A stretch of DNA of 64,000 nucleotides from Streptomyces pactum. Lineage in GTDB: Bacteria; Actinomycetota; Actinomycetes; Streptomycetales; Streptomycetaceae. This document shows positions 43,546-51,791 of this stretch, piece by piece. The stretch lies in the NCBI RefSeq assembly GCF_016031615.1, contig NZ_JACYXC010000001.1:4650001-4714000 (forward strand), read 5' to 3'. Each line of letters opens with the position of its first letter. The first letter of the stretch is position 1. Made by a program: the position numbers and the translations under genes. The notes below the pieces were generated by a model, which saw only the letters and a list, made by a program, of their open reading frames with translations, had not been told where the DNA came from and searched no databases.

Positions 43546-45170
43546 ACCGTACGACCATGTCCCTGATCGCCGCGGTGGTGGCCCTCGCCGCGGTCACCGG
43601 CGTCGCCACCCTGGCCGACCCCGCGCAACCGTCGGGCGGCTCCGCGGCCTCCGCCCGGCTGCCGGTGGACCGGTCCACCCTGCTGTGCCCGGCCCCCAGC
43701 TCCTCGGACCTCGCGGAGACCACGTACACCGCGTTCACCCCCCGGGCCGCCGACGGCAAGGACGGCACCGACGGCAAGGGCGGCGCCGACGGGGAGGCGA
43801 AGGCGGGCCGCGCCACCCTGCTGCCCGCCGCGGGTGAGAACCCCGCCGACGACCCGGCGGCGGGCGACGGCGACCCGGCAGGGGACGGCGACACCGCGTC
43901 CGGGGACGGTGACGCCTCGGGCAACGGTGACGCCTCCGGCGACGGCGACGGGAAGAAGCCCCGGGAGGCGGGCGGAGAGCCGGTGGCGCCGGTGAAGGAG
44001 CCCGGTACCCCGGTCACCGCGACCGCCGACGGCGCGGAGGCCCCCGCCCTGATCGGCGAGGCCGACGGCCGGCTGGCCCCCGGCTGGAGCGTCCAGCAGA
44101 CCACCACCGTGGACGCCGGGGTGGGCCGCGGCCTGCTCGGCGCCGCCTGCACCGCGCCCGACACCGAGTTCTGGTTCCCGGCCGTCAGCACCGCGAGCGA
44201 CCGGCAGGACTACGTCCACCTCACCAACCCGGACGACCGGACCGCCGTGGTGGACCTGGAGATGTACGGCGCCGAGGGGGAGACGGACGCCGAGGCGGGC
44301 GAGGCGATCCAGGTCCCGGGACGGTCCACCGTCGCGGTGCTGCTCGCCACCCTCGGCGAGCGGCCGGAGATCAACGCCACCCTGCACGTGACGGTCCGCA
44401 CCGGCCGGGTCGGCGCGGCCGTCCAGGCGGCCGACACCAACCTCGGCGGTGACTGGCTGCCGGCCTCCGCCGCGCCCGCGCCGGCGCTGGTCCTCCCCGG
44501 CATCCCGAAGGACGCCACGGCGGTCCGGCTGGTGGCGTACGCGCCGGGCGACGACGCCGACCTGACGGTGCGGCTGGCCGGCCCGTCCGGCTCCATCACC
44601 CCGGCCGGAAACGGAACCCTGCACGTCAAGAGCCGGATGACCGCCGCCCTGGACCTCGGAGACGTCACCAAGGGCGAGCCGGGCTCCCTGGTGCTCGCCC
44701 CGGAGAACGCCGACCGGGGCAAGCCGGTGGTCGCGGCCCTGCGCGTCACCCGCGGCAAGGGCGACAAGCAGGAGACCGCGTACATCCCCGCCACCCCGGC
44801 CATCACCGAGCGGGGCACGGTCGCCGACAACCGGGCCGAGGGCACCACCCTCTCCCTGGTGGCCCCCGAAGAGGCGGCGAAGGTGCGGATCACCGCGTCG
44901 GCCACCACCGAGGGCGGCGCCCCGGTCACCGAGACCCGCACCGTCAAGGCCGGCACCACGGTGTCGCTGGACCGGCTCCGGCCGGCGGCGGACAAGGGGG
45001 TCTACGCGATCACCGTGGAACACCTCTCCGGTGGCCCGGTGCACGCGGCCCGCATGCTCGCGCTGCCCGATGACGGCGTCCCGATGTTCACCGTGCAGAC
45101 CCTCCCGGACGACGGGGGCACGGTGGAGGTCCCGAAGGCGGAACAGGATCTCTCGCTGCTCAACGAGTGA
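43542..45170 (+). CDS. DUF5719 family membrane-anchored protein
   Basis: A 542-residue protein of unknown function. It has an N-terminal membrane anchor or signal (MSLIAAVVALAAVTGVATLA). A low-complexity Asp/Gly-rich segment (about 65-150, with GDGDPAGDGDTASGDGDASG) follows, then beta-rich sequence to the end (WSVQQTTTVDAGVGRGLLGA, FPAVSTASDRQDYVHLTNPD). The last part matches DUF5719, found in actinobacteria beside the GT2 membrane protein. Translation is coupled to that gene by an ATGA overlap, so the two probably work together at the membrane. Confidence 0.85.
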   Translation: MNRTTMSLIAAVVALAAVTGVATLADPAQPSGGSAASARLPVDRSTLLCPAPSSSDLAETTYTAFTPRAADGKDGTDGKGGADGEAKAGRATLLPAAGENPADDPAAGDGDPAGDGDTASGDGDASGNGDASGDGDGKKPREAGGEPVAPVKEPGTPVTATADGAEAPALIGEADGRLAPGWSVQQTTTVDAGVGRGLLGAACTAPDTEFWFPAVSTASDRQDYVHLTNPDDRTAVVDLEMYGAEGETDAEAGEAIQVPGRSTVAVLLATLGERPEINATLHVTVRTGRVGAAVQAADTNLGGDWLPASAAPAPALVLPGIPKDATAVRLVAYAPGDDADLTVRLAGPSGSITPAGNGTLHVKSRMTAALDLGDVTKGEPGSLVLAPENADRGKPVVAALRVTRGKGDKQETAYIPATPAITERGTVADNRAEGTTLSLVAPEEAAKVRITASATTEGGAPVTETRTVKAGTTVSLDRLRPAADKGVYAITVEHLSGGPVHAARMLALPDDGVPMFTVQTLPDDGGTVEVPKAEQDLSLLNE

Positions 45171-45244
45171 GGGGCCGGGCCGCGCAGCGCCCCCGCGCAC
45201 CGCCGGCCCGGGCCGGGCCGCCGGGCGGGCAGTGCCCGGGCGAA

Positions 45245-45280
45245 CCCCGCCGGAGGGCCCGTACGGGAAGTCCGGCGGGG
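45245..45280 (+). terminator. Hairpin after the DUF5719 gene
   Basis: CCCCGCCGGA (45245-45254) pairs perfectly with TCCGGCGGGG (45271-45280), and the loop holds the palindrome CCCGTACGGG. It lies 75 nt after the DUF5719 stop. Confidence 0.55.
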
Positions 45281-45556
45281 AGGACCCGTACGGGAATTCC
45301 CCTCGGGAAGATGCCGTACGGGCCCGGCGGAACCGTGGTGCGTGCCCGGCTCCCGGAGAACCGGACCGGAGGAAGCCGGCGCCGAGGACGGCCGGCCGGC
45401 AGAGCGTCGAGCGGGACCGTCCGACGCAGGCCACCGGAACGATTCACCCGGGCCCGGCTCATGGGGCCGCCGACCGGGCCCGTCGGGGCCGGCTCTGGGG
45501 GCCGCCGGCCGGGTGGGCCACGTCGCCCCGGCCCTGGCGGGCCGCGAGGCCCGGCC

Positions 45557-46027
45557 TCAGTCCTGGCCGTACCGCGGGTCGACCGATTCCGGGGCGAGCC
45601 CGAGCAGTTCGGCGACCTGCTCCACGACCACCTCGTGGATGAGCGCGGCCCGCTCGTCCCGGCTCTTGGAACGGATCTCCACCGGCCGCCGGTAGACCAC
45701 GATGCGGTCCCGGCTGTCGCCGTGGCCCGCGACGAAGCGGCCCAGCGGCACCGACTCACCGTCCCAGAGCGCCCCGCCGTCCGGCTCCAGCCCGTCATGG
45801 CCGAAAACCGGCACCTCCAGCACCGTGAACTCCACCGCGGAGAGCTGCGGCCAGCGCCGCTCCAGCCGCTCCGCCGAGTCGTGCACCAGGTCGAGGAAGG
45901 ATTCCGCACGGCTGACCGACAGCGGCACCTGGGGAGGGGCGATGGGCCCGCGCATCCCCCGGCCGTGCCGGTCACGGCGGCGCGGACGCGGATCGGACGG
46001 CGGGGGTGGCGGTACGGACCTGGTCAT
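45557..46027 (-). CDS. Zincin-like metallopeptidase family protein with altered active site
   Basis: A 156-residue member of the small zincin family (PF06262-like). The N-terminus is Pro/Arg-rich, and the fold begins near residue 38 (VSRAESFLDLVHDSAERLERR). The expected HExxH motif reads HEVVVEQVAELLGL at 131-144: His131 and Glu132 are kept, but the second histidine (position 135) is Val. Unless another ligand substitutes, zinc-dependent catalysis is unlikely. The ATG at 46027 is used because homologues are about this size; the open frame extends to 46282. Divergent from the DUF3499 gene. Confidence 0.82.
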   Translation of the reverse strand: MTRSVPPPPPSDPRPRRRDRHGRGMRGPIAPPQVPLSVSRAESFLDLVHDSAERLERRWPQLSAVEFTVLEVPVFGHDGLEPDGGALWDGESVPLGRFVAGHGDSRDRIVVYRRPVEIRSKSRDERAALIHEVVVEQVAELLGLAPESVDPRYGQD

Positions 46028-46330
46028 CACTGACGAGAGTAGCCCTCGGGACCCGTCCGGCAGGGGCTTCGGGTGACTGTCCGTCGGGCACGGTATGAAC
46101 ATTCCGGCCACGGTGGGTGTGAGATCGGCCGTCTCCAGAAAGGCCGGTCCTGCTCTACCCACCCCCCGGGACGTCCCTCCCGGCCCCCGCCCGGAATGAT
46201 CGCCAACCCGGTCAACCAGGACTCGGCCCAGGTCAGAAGGTGTGTTCGCGTATCGGACGGGACGGGCGAACCGGGACGACACGGTGGAGTGAGCTGAGGG
46301 AGAGTCGTCGCGGCCCGCTCAAGAGTGCGG

Positions 46331-46336
46331 TACCGT
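46331..46336 (+). promoter_or_regulatory. -10 box of a probable leaderless DUF3499 promoter
   Basis: TACCGT lies 8 nt before the GTG at 46345. No ribosome binding site is seen. Confidence 0.4.
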
Positions 46337-46344
46337 CCAACGTC

Positions 46345-46743
46345 GTGAGCCCTGTACGTCGCTGTTCGCGCACCGCGTGCGGTCGTCCCGCCGTCGCGAC
46401 GCTGACGTACGTCTACGCGGATTCGACCGCCGTTCTCGGACCGCTCGCGACCTATGCCGAACCCCACTGCTACGACCTGTGCTCGGAGCACTCCGAGCGG
46501 CTGACCGCGCCGCGCGGCTGGGAAGTGGTACGCCTCGCGGTGGACACCGGCCCGGCCCGGCCGACCGGTGACGATCTCGAAGCACTCGCCAACGCGGTAC
46601 GCGAGGCCGCCCGCCCGCAGGAGCGCGCGGCCGGCGCCGGCGGTGGTCACGGCGGCATCGGGCCCAACGGCCGTGAGACGGACGCCCGGGAGGTCGCCCG
46701 CCGCGGCCATCTGCGGGTCCTCCGCTCGCCGGACTCCTCCTGA
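46345..46743 (+). CDS. DUF3499 family protein
   Basis: A 132-residue actinobacterial protein of unknown function. Conserved cysteines near the N-terminus (RRCSRTACGRPA) and in CYDLCSEHSERL suggest a small zinc-binding site (Cys7, Cys12, Cys42, Cys46 with His49). The family is almost always next to the small zincin and a phosphomannomutase, as here. The C-terminus is Gly/Arg-rich. GTG at 46345 is the first codon before the conserved VRRCSR, and it fits the -10 box. Confidence 0.82.
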   Translation: MSPVRRCSRTACGRPAVATLTYVYADSTAVLGPLATYAEPHCYDLCSEHSERLTAPRGWEVVRLAVDTGPARPTGDDLEALANAVREAARPQERAAGAGGGHGGIGPNGRETDAREVARRGHLRVLRSPDSS

Positions 46744-47028
46744 CCCTGCCGGGTCCTCCCAGAGGTTCCCCCACCCGGCATCCCCGGTCCTCTCCGGTTC
46801 ATTCCCGGCCTTTCCCCGAGCCGTCGCCGCCCGCCGCGCCCGTCCTGGCGCGGGACACCCTCAGCGGCCCCACCGGGCGGCGGCCGGGCCGTATCCGGGA
46901 TCGTGTCCGGTGCCGGGCCGGGCACACCTCCGGGACGACGTGGCGTGGCGCACGTCCGCCGCACCCGTTGCGATCAGCTCCTGCGGGTAGGTTTGAGGCA
47001 CCGTAGAGACCTCCAGAAGGGGTTGGCT

Positions 47029-48387
47029 GTGCCCGACTTGTCGCAGATCGTGAAGGCGTACGACGTGCGGGGAGTGGTCCCGGACCAGTGGGACGAGTCA
47101 CTCGCCGAGCTCTTCGGCGCCGCCTTCGCCCGGGTCACCGGCGCGGCGGCGATCGTCGTCGGCCATGACATGCGCCCCTCCTCGCCCGGCCTGTCGAGCG
47201 CCTTCGCCCGGGGCGCCGCGACGCTGGGCGTCGATGTGACCGAGATCGGCCTGTGCTCCACCGACCAGCTGTACTTCGCGAGCGGGCAGCTGGGCCTGCC
47301 CGGCGCGATGTTCACCGCCAGCCACAACCCGGCCCGGTACAACGGCATCAAGATGTGCCGGGCCGGCGCCGCCCCCGTCGGCCAGGACAGCGGACTGGCC
47401 GAGATCCGGGCCCTGGTGGAGGAGTGGTCCACCACCGGTGCCCCGGCCCCCGCGGACACCCCCGGCACCGTCACCCGGCGGGACGTGCTCGCCGACTACG
47501 CGGCCCACCTGCGGTCCCTGGTCGACCTCACCACCATCCGGCCGCTCAAGGTCGTGGTGGACGCCGGCAACGGGATGGGCGGGCACACCGTGCCGAGCGT
47601 CTTCGAGGGCCTGCCGATCGACCTGGTGCCCATGTACTTCGAGCTCGACGGCACGTTCCCCAACCACGAGGCGAACCCGCTCGACCCGAAGAACATCGTC
47701 GATCTCCAGGCCCGCGTCCGCGAGACCGGTGCCGATGTCGGCCTCGCCTTCGACGGCGACGCCGACCGCTGCTTCGTCGTCGACGAGCGCGGCGAGCCGG
47801 TCTCCCCGTCCGCCATCACCGCCCTGGTCGCCGCCCGTGAGCTGGCCAAGCACCCCGGCGGCACGGTCATCCACAACTGCATCACCTCCTGGTCGGTGCC
47901 CGAGGTCGTCAAGGAGAACGGCGGCACCCCCGTCCGCACCCGGGTGGGGCACTCCTTCATCAAGGAGGAGATGGCCCGCACCGGCGCGATCTTCGGCGGC
48001 GAGCACTCGGCGCACTACTACTTCCGCGACTTCTGGAACGCCGACACCGGCATGCTGGCCGCGCTGCACGTGCTCGCGGCGCTCGGCGGCCAGCAGGGCA
48101 GCCTCTCCGAGCTGGTCGCCGCGTACGACCGGTACGCCGCCTCCGGCGAGATCAACAGCACCGTGGCGGACCAGGCGGGCCGGGCGGCGGCGGTCAAGGA
48201 GGCCTACGCCGGCCGTGACGGCGTCGAACTCGACGAGCTGGACGGGCTCACCGTCACCGCCGCCGACTGGTGGTTCAACCTCCGCCCCTCCAACACCGAG
48301 CCGCTGCTCCGCCTCAACGTGGAGGCCCGCGACGCGGCGACCGCCGAGCGGGTCCGCGACGAGGTCCTCGCCATCGTCCGGGCCTGA
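47029..48387 (+). CDS. manB: Phosphomannomutase/phosphoglucomutase
   Basis: A 452-residue alpha-D-phosphohexomutase interconverting mannose-6-phosphate and mannose-1-phosphate, and probably the glucose forms. The start VPDLSQIVKAYDVRGVVPDQ is typical. The active-site phosphoserine is in FTASHNPARYNGIK, the Mg site in FDGDADRC, the sugar loop in GGEHSAHYYF and the phosphate-binding loop in RPSNTEPLLRLN. GTG at 47029 has AAGGGG 8 nt upstream. A -10-like TAGGTT (46987-46992) may drive it. With manA and the pyrophosphorylase it supplies GDP-mannose for envelope mannosylation. Confidence 0.93.
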   Translation: MPDLSQIVKAYDVRGVVPDQWDESLAELFGAAFARVTGAAAIVVGHDMRPSSPGLSSAFARGAATLGVDVTEIGLCSTDQLYFASGQLGLPGAMFTASHNPARYNGIKMCRAGAAPVGQDSGLAEIRALVEEWSTTGAPAPADTPGTVTRRDVLADYAAHLRSLVDLTTIRPLKVVVDAGNGMGGHTVPSVFEGLPIDLVPMYFELDGTFPNHEANPLDPKNIVDLQARVRETGADVGLAFDGDADRCFVVDERGEPVSPSAITALVAARELAKHPGGTVIHNCITSWSVPEVVKENGGTPVRTRVGHSFIKEEMARTGAIFGGEHSAHYYFRDFWNADTGMLAALHVLAALGGQQGSLSELVAAYDRYAASGEINSTVADQAGRAAAVKEAYAGRDGVELDELDGLTVTAADWWFNLRPSNTEPLLRLNVEARDAATAERVRDEVLAIVRA

Positions 48388-48802
48388 CCCCCGGCCCGCG
48401 CCGGCCACTCAGGACCCGGCGGGCGGTGCGCGGGGGCGGTCTGGACGACCGCCCCGGCGTACCGCTCGCCGGCACCCCGCGCCGCTCACCCGGCACGAGT
48501 GTTCGCACCAGTAGGGGGGCGTCCGACCGGTGCGGGCACCGTCCCGTAGGGGGGCGCCCAGTCCTCGGGGGAGCCCCAGCCCGTGGGGCGGCCCGGTCCC
48601 GTAGTGGGCGCCCTGCCCGTAGGGGGCGCCCGGTCCCGTAGGGGGTGGTCCACCGGTGGTCCACCCCGATGCGGACGTCCGCCGCGCCCGCCCGTACGGG
48701 CATCCGCAGGGGCACCCGGACCCGGGTCCGGGCGCGGCTCGCCCGGCCCTGACCCGGCGGTAGGCTGACGAGACCATGCCCACCCCCGAAGGGAAGCCGA
48801 CG
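48388..48802. other. Gap with CCCGTAGGGG-type repeats
   Basis: No supportable gene. Between about 48510 and 48650 the motif CCGTAGGGGGCGCCC and near copies occur five or six times. On the minus strand the region can be read as a short Pro/Gly/Tyr-rich peptide, but it has no conserved domain. A -10-like TAGGCT lies 9 nt before an ATG at 48776. Confidence 0.5.
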
Positions 48803-48985
48803 ATGCCGCTCGAAGCCGGTCTTCTGGAGATCCTCGCCTGCCCGGCGTGTCACGCCCCGCTGCGTGAGGAGTCCGGCCCGGACCGCCACGAACTGGTGTG
48901 CACCAGCAAGGACTGCGGCCTGGCGTACCCGGTGCGGGACGGCATTCCGGTCCTGCTCGTCGACGAGGCCCGCCGCACCTCCTGA
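48803..48985 (+). CDS. Trm112-like small zinc protein
   Basis: A 60-residue zinc-ribbon protein of the Trm112/UPF0434 type: LLEILACPACHAPL with Cys13 and Cys16, then LVCTSKDCGLAYPVRDGIPVLL with Cys33 and Cys38. Eukaryotic Trm112 activates methyltransferases; the bacterial role is unclear. I chose ATG at 48803 (GGGAAG upstream). The ATG at 48776 would add nine residues and has a -10-like box just before it, so a leaderless longer form is possible. It lies between the phosphomannomutase and SIS genes. Confidence 0.85.
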   Translation: MPLEAGLLEILACPACHAPLREESGPDRHELVCTSKDCGLAYPVRDGIPVLLVDEARRTS

Positions 48986-49991
48986 CCCGGCCCCCGCCCG
49001 GGCAGCTTCCCCACCGCGGGCCGGGACCTCGCAAATCGGCCGACTGCCCCGGCACTGCCGACCGGGCCGGCAGGTCCCGCCCTCCCGTCCGGACGGGAAA
49101 GGGGCGCGCGCGCAGGTGCGCGGCGATGCCGCCCGGCCGTACGGACGGGACGTGTGCGGGCGCAGGCACGGTGAACCGACGGCCTCCGGCTCCGGGCTCC
49201 CGGTTCCCCTCGGCGTGCCCGTCTTCCTGGCCTGACCGTGCACCGGCCGGTCGCGACCACGCTCCGCGGTCCGTCCGCCGCGTCACGCACCAGGTGCCGG
49301 CGCGCGAACCTGACCGCCGCTCCGGCGGCATCCGGCGCGACACCGCGTCGCCGGGCGATGACGCGACCGGCCACCGTCGCGATTCCTGCTCGCCGGCCGC
49401 TGCCCACCGCCGCCGACCGTCACTGTCGACCGCCGCCGTCGGTCGCTCGTTCCGGCCGCCGGGCGCCCCTGCCCGCCGATCGCCCGGCCACCGAACCCAC
49501 CACCTCCCCGCCCGCCGTCGCCCGGAACCGCCGCCCGCCCCGGGTTCGCCCGGATCGCCCAGGTCCGCGCGACACGCGGACCCCCGACCCCCGGTATCTC
49601 CGGCACCCGGACCCGAGGCCTCCGGACCCGAAGCACCGGACCCGGCGCCCCGCACCGTGAACGCGTCCGGCCGCGCCACGCGGAGATCGCCGAGGGCGGG
49701 GTACACGGGGACACAGCGGTACCGCCCGGGGTACGTTCGGGTCCACGGGACCGTGCGCCGTACCGCCGCCCGGCGCACGACCTCGGCGACCCCACGAGCC
49801 GGCGCGGGAACCGGGGCCCACCGCACCACCCGGGCGCGGCAGGCCCACCGCACGACCCGGGCGCGGCAGTGCCCTCCGTACCACCGGCACGCGGTGCGTG
49901 GCGTCGGCCGTGACCCGGGCGCGGCGGCACCGACCGCACCGCGACGCACCCCACACACCGCACCGCTACGGCGATCGGAGGCCCAAGCCCG
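48986..49991. other. 1-kb gap without a recognisable gene
   Basis: GC-rich and low in coding signal in all frames. The right end holds two near-identical copies of CACCGCACCACCCGGGCGCG (about 49818 and 49850). No RNA gene is recognised. Confidence 0.5.
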
Positions 49992-51314
49992 ATGCTCGAC
50001 GAATCCCTTCTCGATGCCCCGGACGCCCTCGCCCGTGCCGACACCCGGGGGCTGCTGCGCGGCGCCGCCGAAGCGGGTGCCCGGGTACGCTCCGCCGCCC
50101 GGCACGCCGCCGAGGCCGGCATCCCCGGCCTGCGGCCGGACGGACGCCCCCGCGCGGTGCTGGTCGCGGGTCCGGGCGCGGCCGGCAGCTGCACGGCCGA
50201 CCTGCTCGCCGCGTGGACCGGCGGCAGCTGCCCGGTCAGCCTGATCGCGCCGGCCGGCGTGGCCCCCGCCCCCGGGGCGCTGCGCTGGACCCTGCCCGGC
50301 TGGGCCGGGCCGCTCGACCTGCTGCTCATCGCCACCCCCGACGGGTCCGAGCCGGGCCTGCCGCGCCTGGTGGAACAGGCGTACCGCCGGGGCTGCTCGA
50401 TCGCCGCCGTGGCGCCCGGGCGCTCCCCGCTCACCGAGGCCGTCGGCCAGGCGCGCGGACTGGCGGTGCCGCTGGCCGTCGCGGGCTACCTCGCCACCCC
50501 CTACGCCACCGACGCGTACGACGCGGAGGGCGAGGCGTCGGAGGAGGACCAGGCCGCGGCCGCCGGGGCCTTCGACCCCCGGACGCCGGACACGGCCGAG
50601 GACGGCGGCCCGGACGCCACCGGGGCGCGGCACCCGGCGCACGCCCCCACCGGACACGCCGACGACCCGCCGGGCACCGCCCCCGACGAGAGCACCGGAC
50701 CCGCGCTGCCCAGCACCCTGTGGGCCCTGCTCACCCCGCTCCTGTCGCTGGTGGACCGCATCGGCCTGGTGGACGCGCCGCCGGACGCGCTCGCCCGGGT
50801 GGCCGACCGGCTGGACCGGGTCGCCGAACGCTGCGGCCCGGCCATCGCCACGTACTCCAACCCCGCAAAGGCCCTCGCCGCCGAGCTGGCCGGGGCCCTG
50901 CCCCTGGTGTGGACCGAGGGGCCGGTGGCGGGTGCGGCCGGGCGCCGCTTCGCCGGGCTGCTCGCCGCGCTGGCCGGCCGCCCGGCCCTCGCCGCCGAGC
51001 TGCCTGGCGCACTGGCCGCCCACGGCGCGCTGCTGACCGGCGCCTTCGCGGGCGGCGCCGACCCCGACGACTTCTTCCGCGACCGGGTGGAGGACCCCGA
51101 GGCGCTGCACGCGCGCATCGTCCTCTTCCGTGACCAGCAGACGCCCGGCAACTCCGCCGTCCCGACCGCCCGCGAACTGGCGCTCGCCCACGACACCCCG
51201 ATAAGCGAGCTGGAACCGGCCGACGGCACCCCCCTGGAGAGCGCGGCGGAGCTTCTCGCCATCGCGGATTTCGCCGCCGTTTACCTGACGCTCGCTTCCG
51301 CAGAGAGATCATGA
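49992..51314 (+). CDS. SIS-domain protein (phosphoglucose/phosphomannose isomerase-like)
   Basis: A 440-residue protein with a SIS sugar-phosphate-binding region and a C-terminal part of the bifunctional phosphoglucose/phosphomannose isomerase type (YSNPAKALAAELAGALPLVW, IVLFRDQQTPGNSAVPTARE). The N-terminal half has a degenerate Rossmann-like SIS fold (AVLVAGPGAAGSCTADLLAAW). An acidic, Pro/Asp/Gly-rich insertion (about 172-240) splits the two halves. The active-site Glu/His of true isomerases are hard to see, so the role may be regulatory. GGAGG lies about 9 nt before the ATG. The next gene is manA, which suggests a function with mannose-6-phosphate. Confidence 0.82.
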   Translation: MLDESLLDAPDALARADTRGLLRGAAEAGARVRSAARHAAEAGIPGLRPDGRPRAVLVAGPGAAGSCTADLLAAWTGGSCPVSLIAPAGVAPAPGALRWTLPGWAGPLDLLLIATPDGSEPGLPRLVEQAYRRGCSIAAVAPGRSPLTEAVGQARGLAVPLAVAGYLATPYATDAYDAEGEASEEDQAAAAGAFDPRTPDTAEDGGPDATGARHPAHAPTGHADDPPGTAPDESTGPALPSTLWALLTPLLSLVDRIGLVDAPPDALARVADRLDRVAERCGPAIATYSNPAKALAAELAGALPLVWTEGPVAGAAGRRFAGLLAALAGRPALAAELPGALAAHGALLTGAFAGGADPDDFFRDRVEDPEALHARIVLFRDQQTPGNSAVPTARELALAHDTPISELEPADGTPLESAAELLAIADFAAVYLTLASAERS

Positions 51315-51791
51315 CTACGGGCGGTGGATGGCGCTCACCCGGCTGACCCGGCAGGCGGGTCACGGGCGGGTGCCGACCGGTGCCACCAACGGCGCCGACC
51401 GCCGGCCGGACCGGACCGAACCGGAACCACCGGACCGGGTGCGGCCGGACCGCACGCCGGCGCCACCGGCCCGGCCCGCCACCGGACCGCGCACGGCCGG
51501 ACCGCACGCCGACGCCACCGGCCCACGCCGGCCCGGAACCGGCACCGGTCGGCACCGGCACGGGCCGGCACCGGCACGGGACGGCCGGCGGTACCGGACC
51601 GGACCCGCACCGAACGCGGCCGCGGCAAACCAACGCCCACCGGCACCGGAACGGCACCGGACGGCACCGGAACGGCACCGGCACCGGAACGGCACCGGCA
51701 CCGGCACCGGCCCGGCACCCCGGACGGGACGTGCACCCACGCCCCGCACACCCGCACGACCCGTACGACACAGTGAGGAACGCAGCGAACC
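51315..51791. repeat. GGCACC-rich microsatellite before manA
   Basis: 477 nt between the SIS gene and manA. From about 51480 to 51725 the DNA is dominated by GGCACCGG and GGAACGGCACC iterations, densest at 51640-51720. No gene is seen. Confidence 0.7.

Noticed and set aside
48409..48783. Minus-strand open frame with Pro/Gly/Tyr-rich peptide
   Set aside because: No conserved domain, no ribosome binding site, and it begins just upstream of and divergent from the Trm112 gene. The peptide comes from the CCCGTAGGGG repeats.
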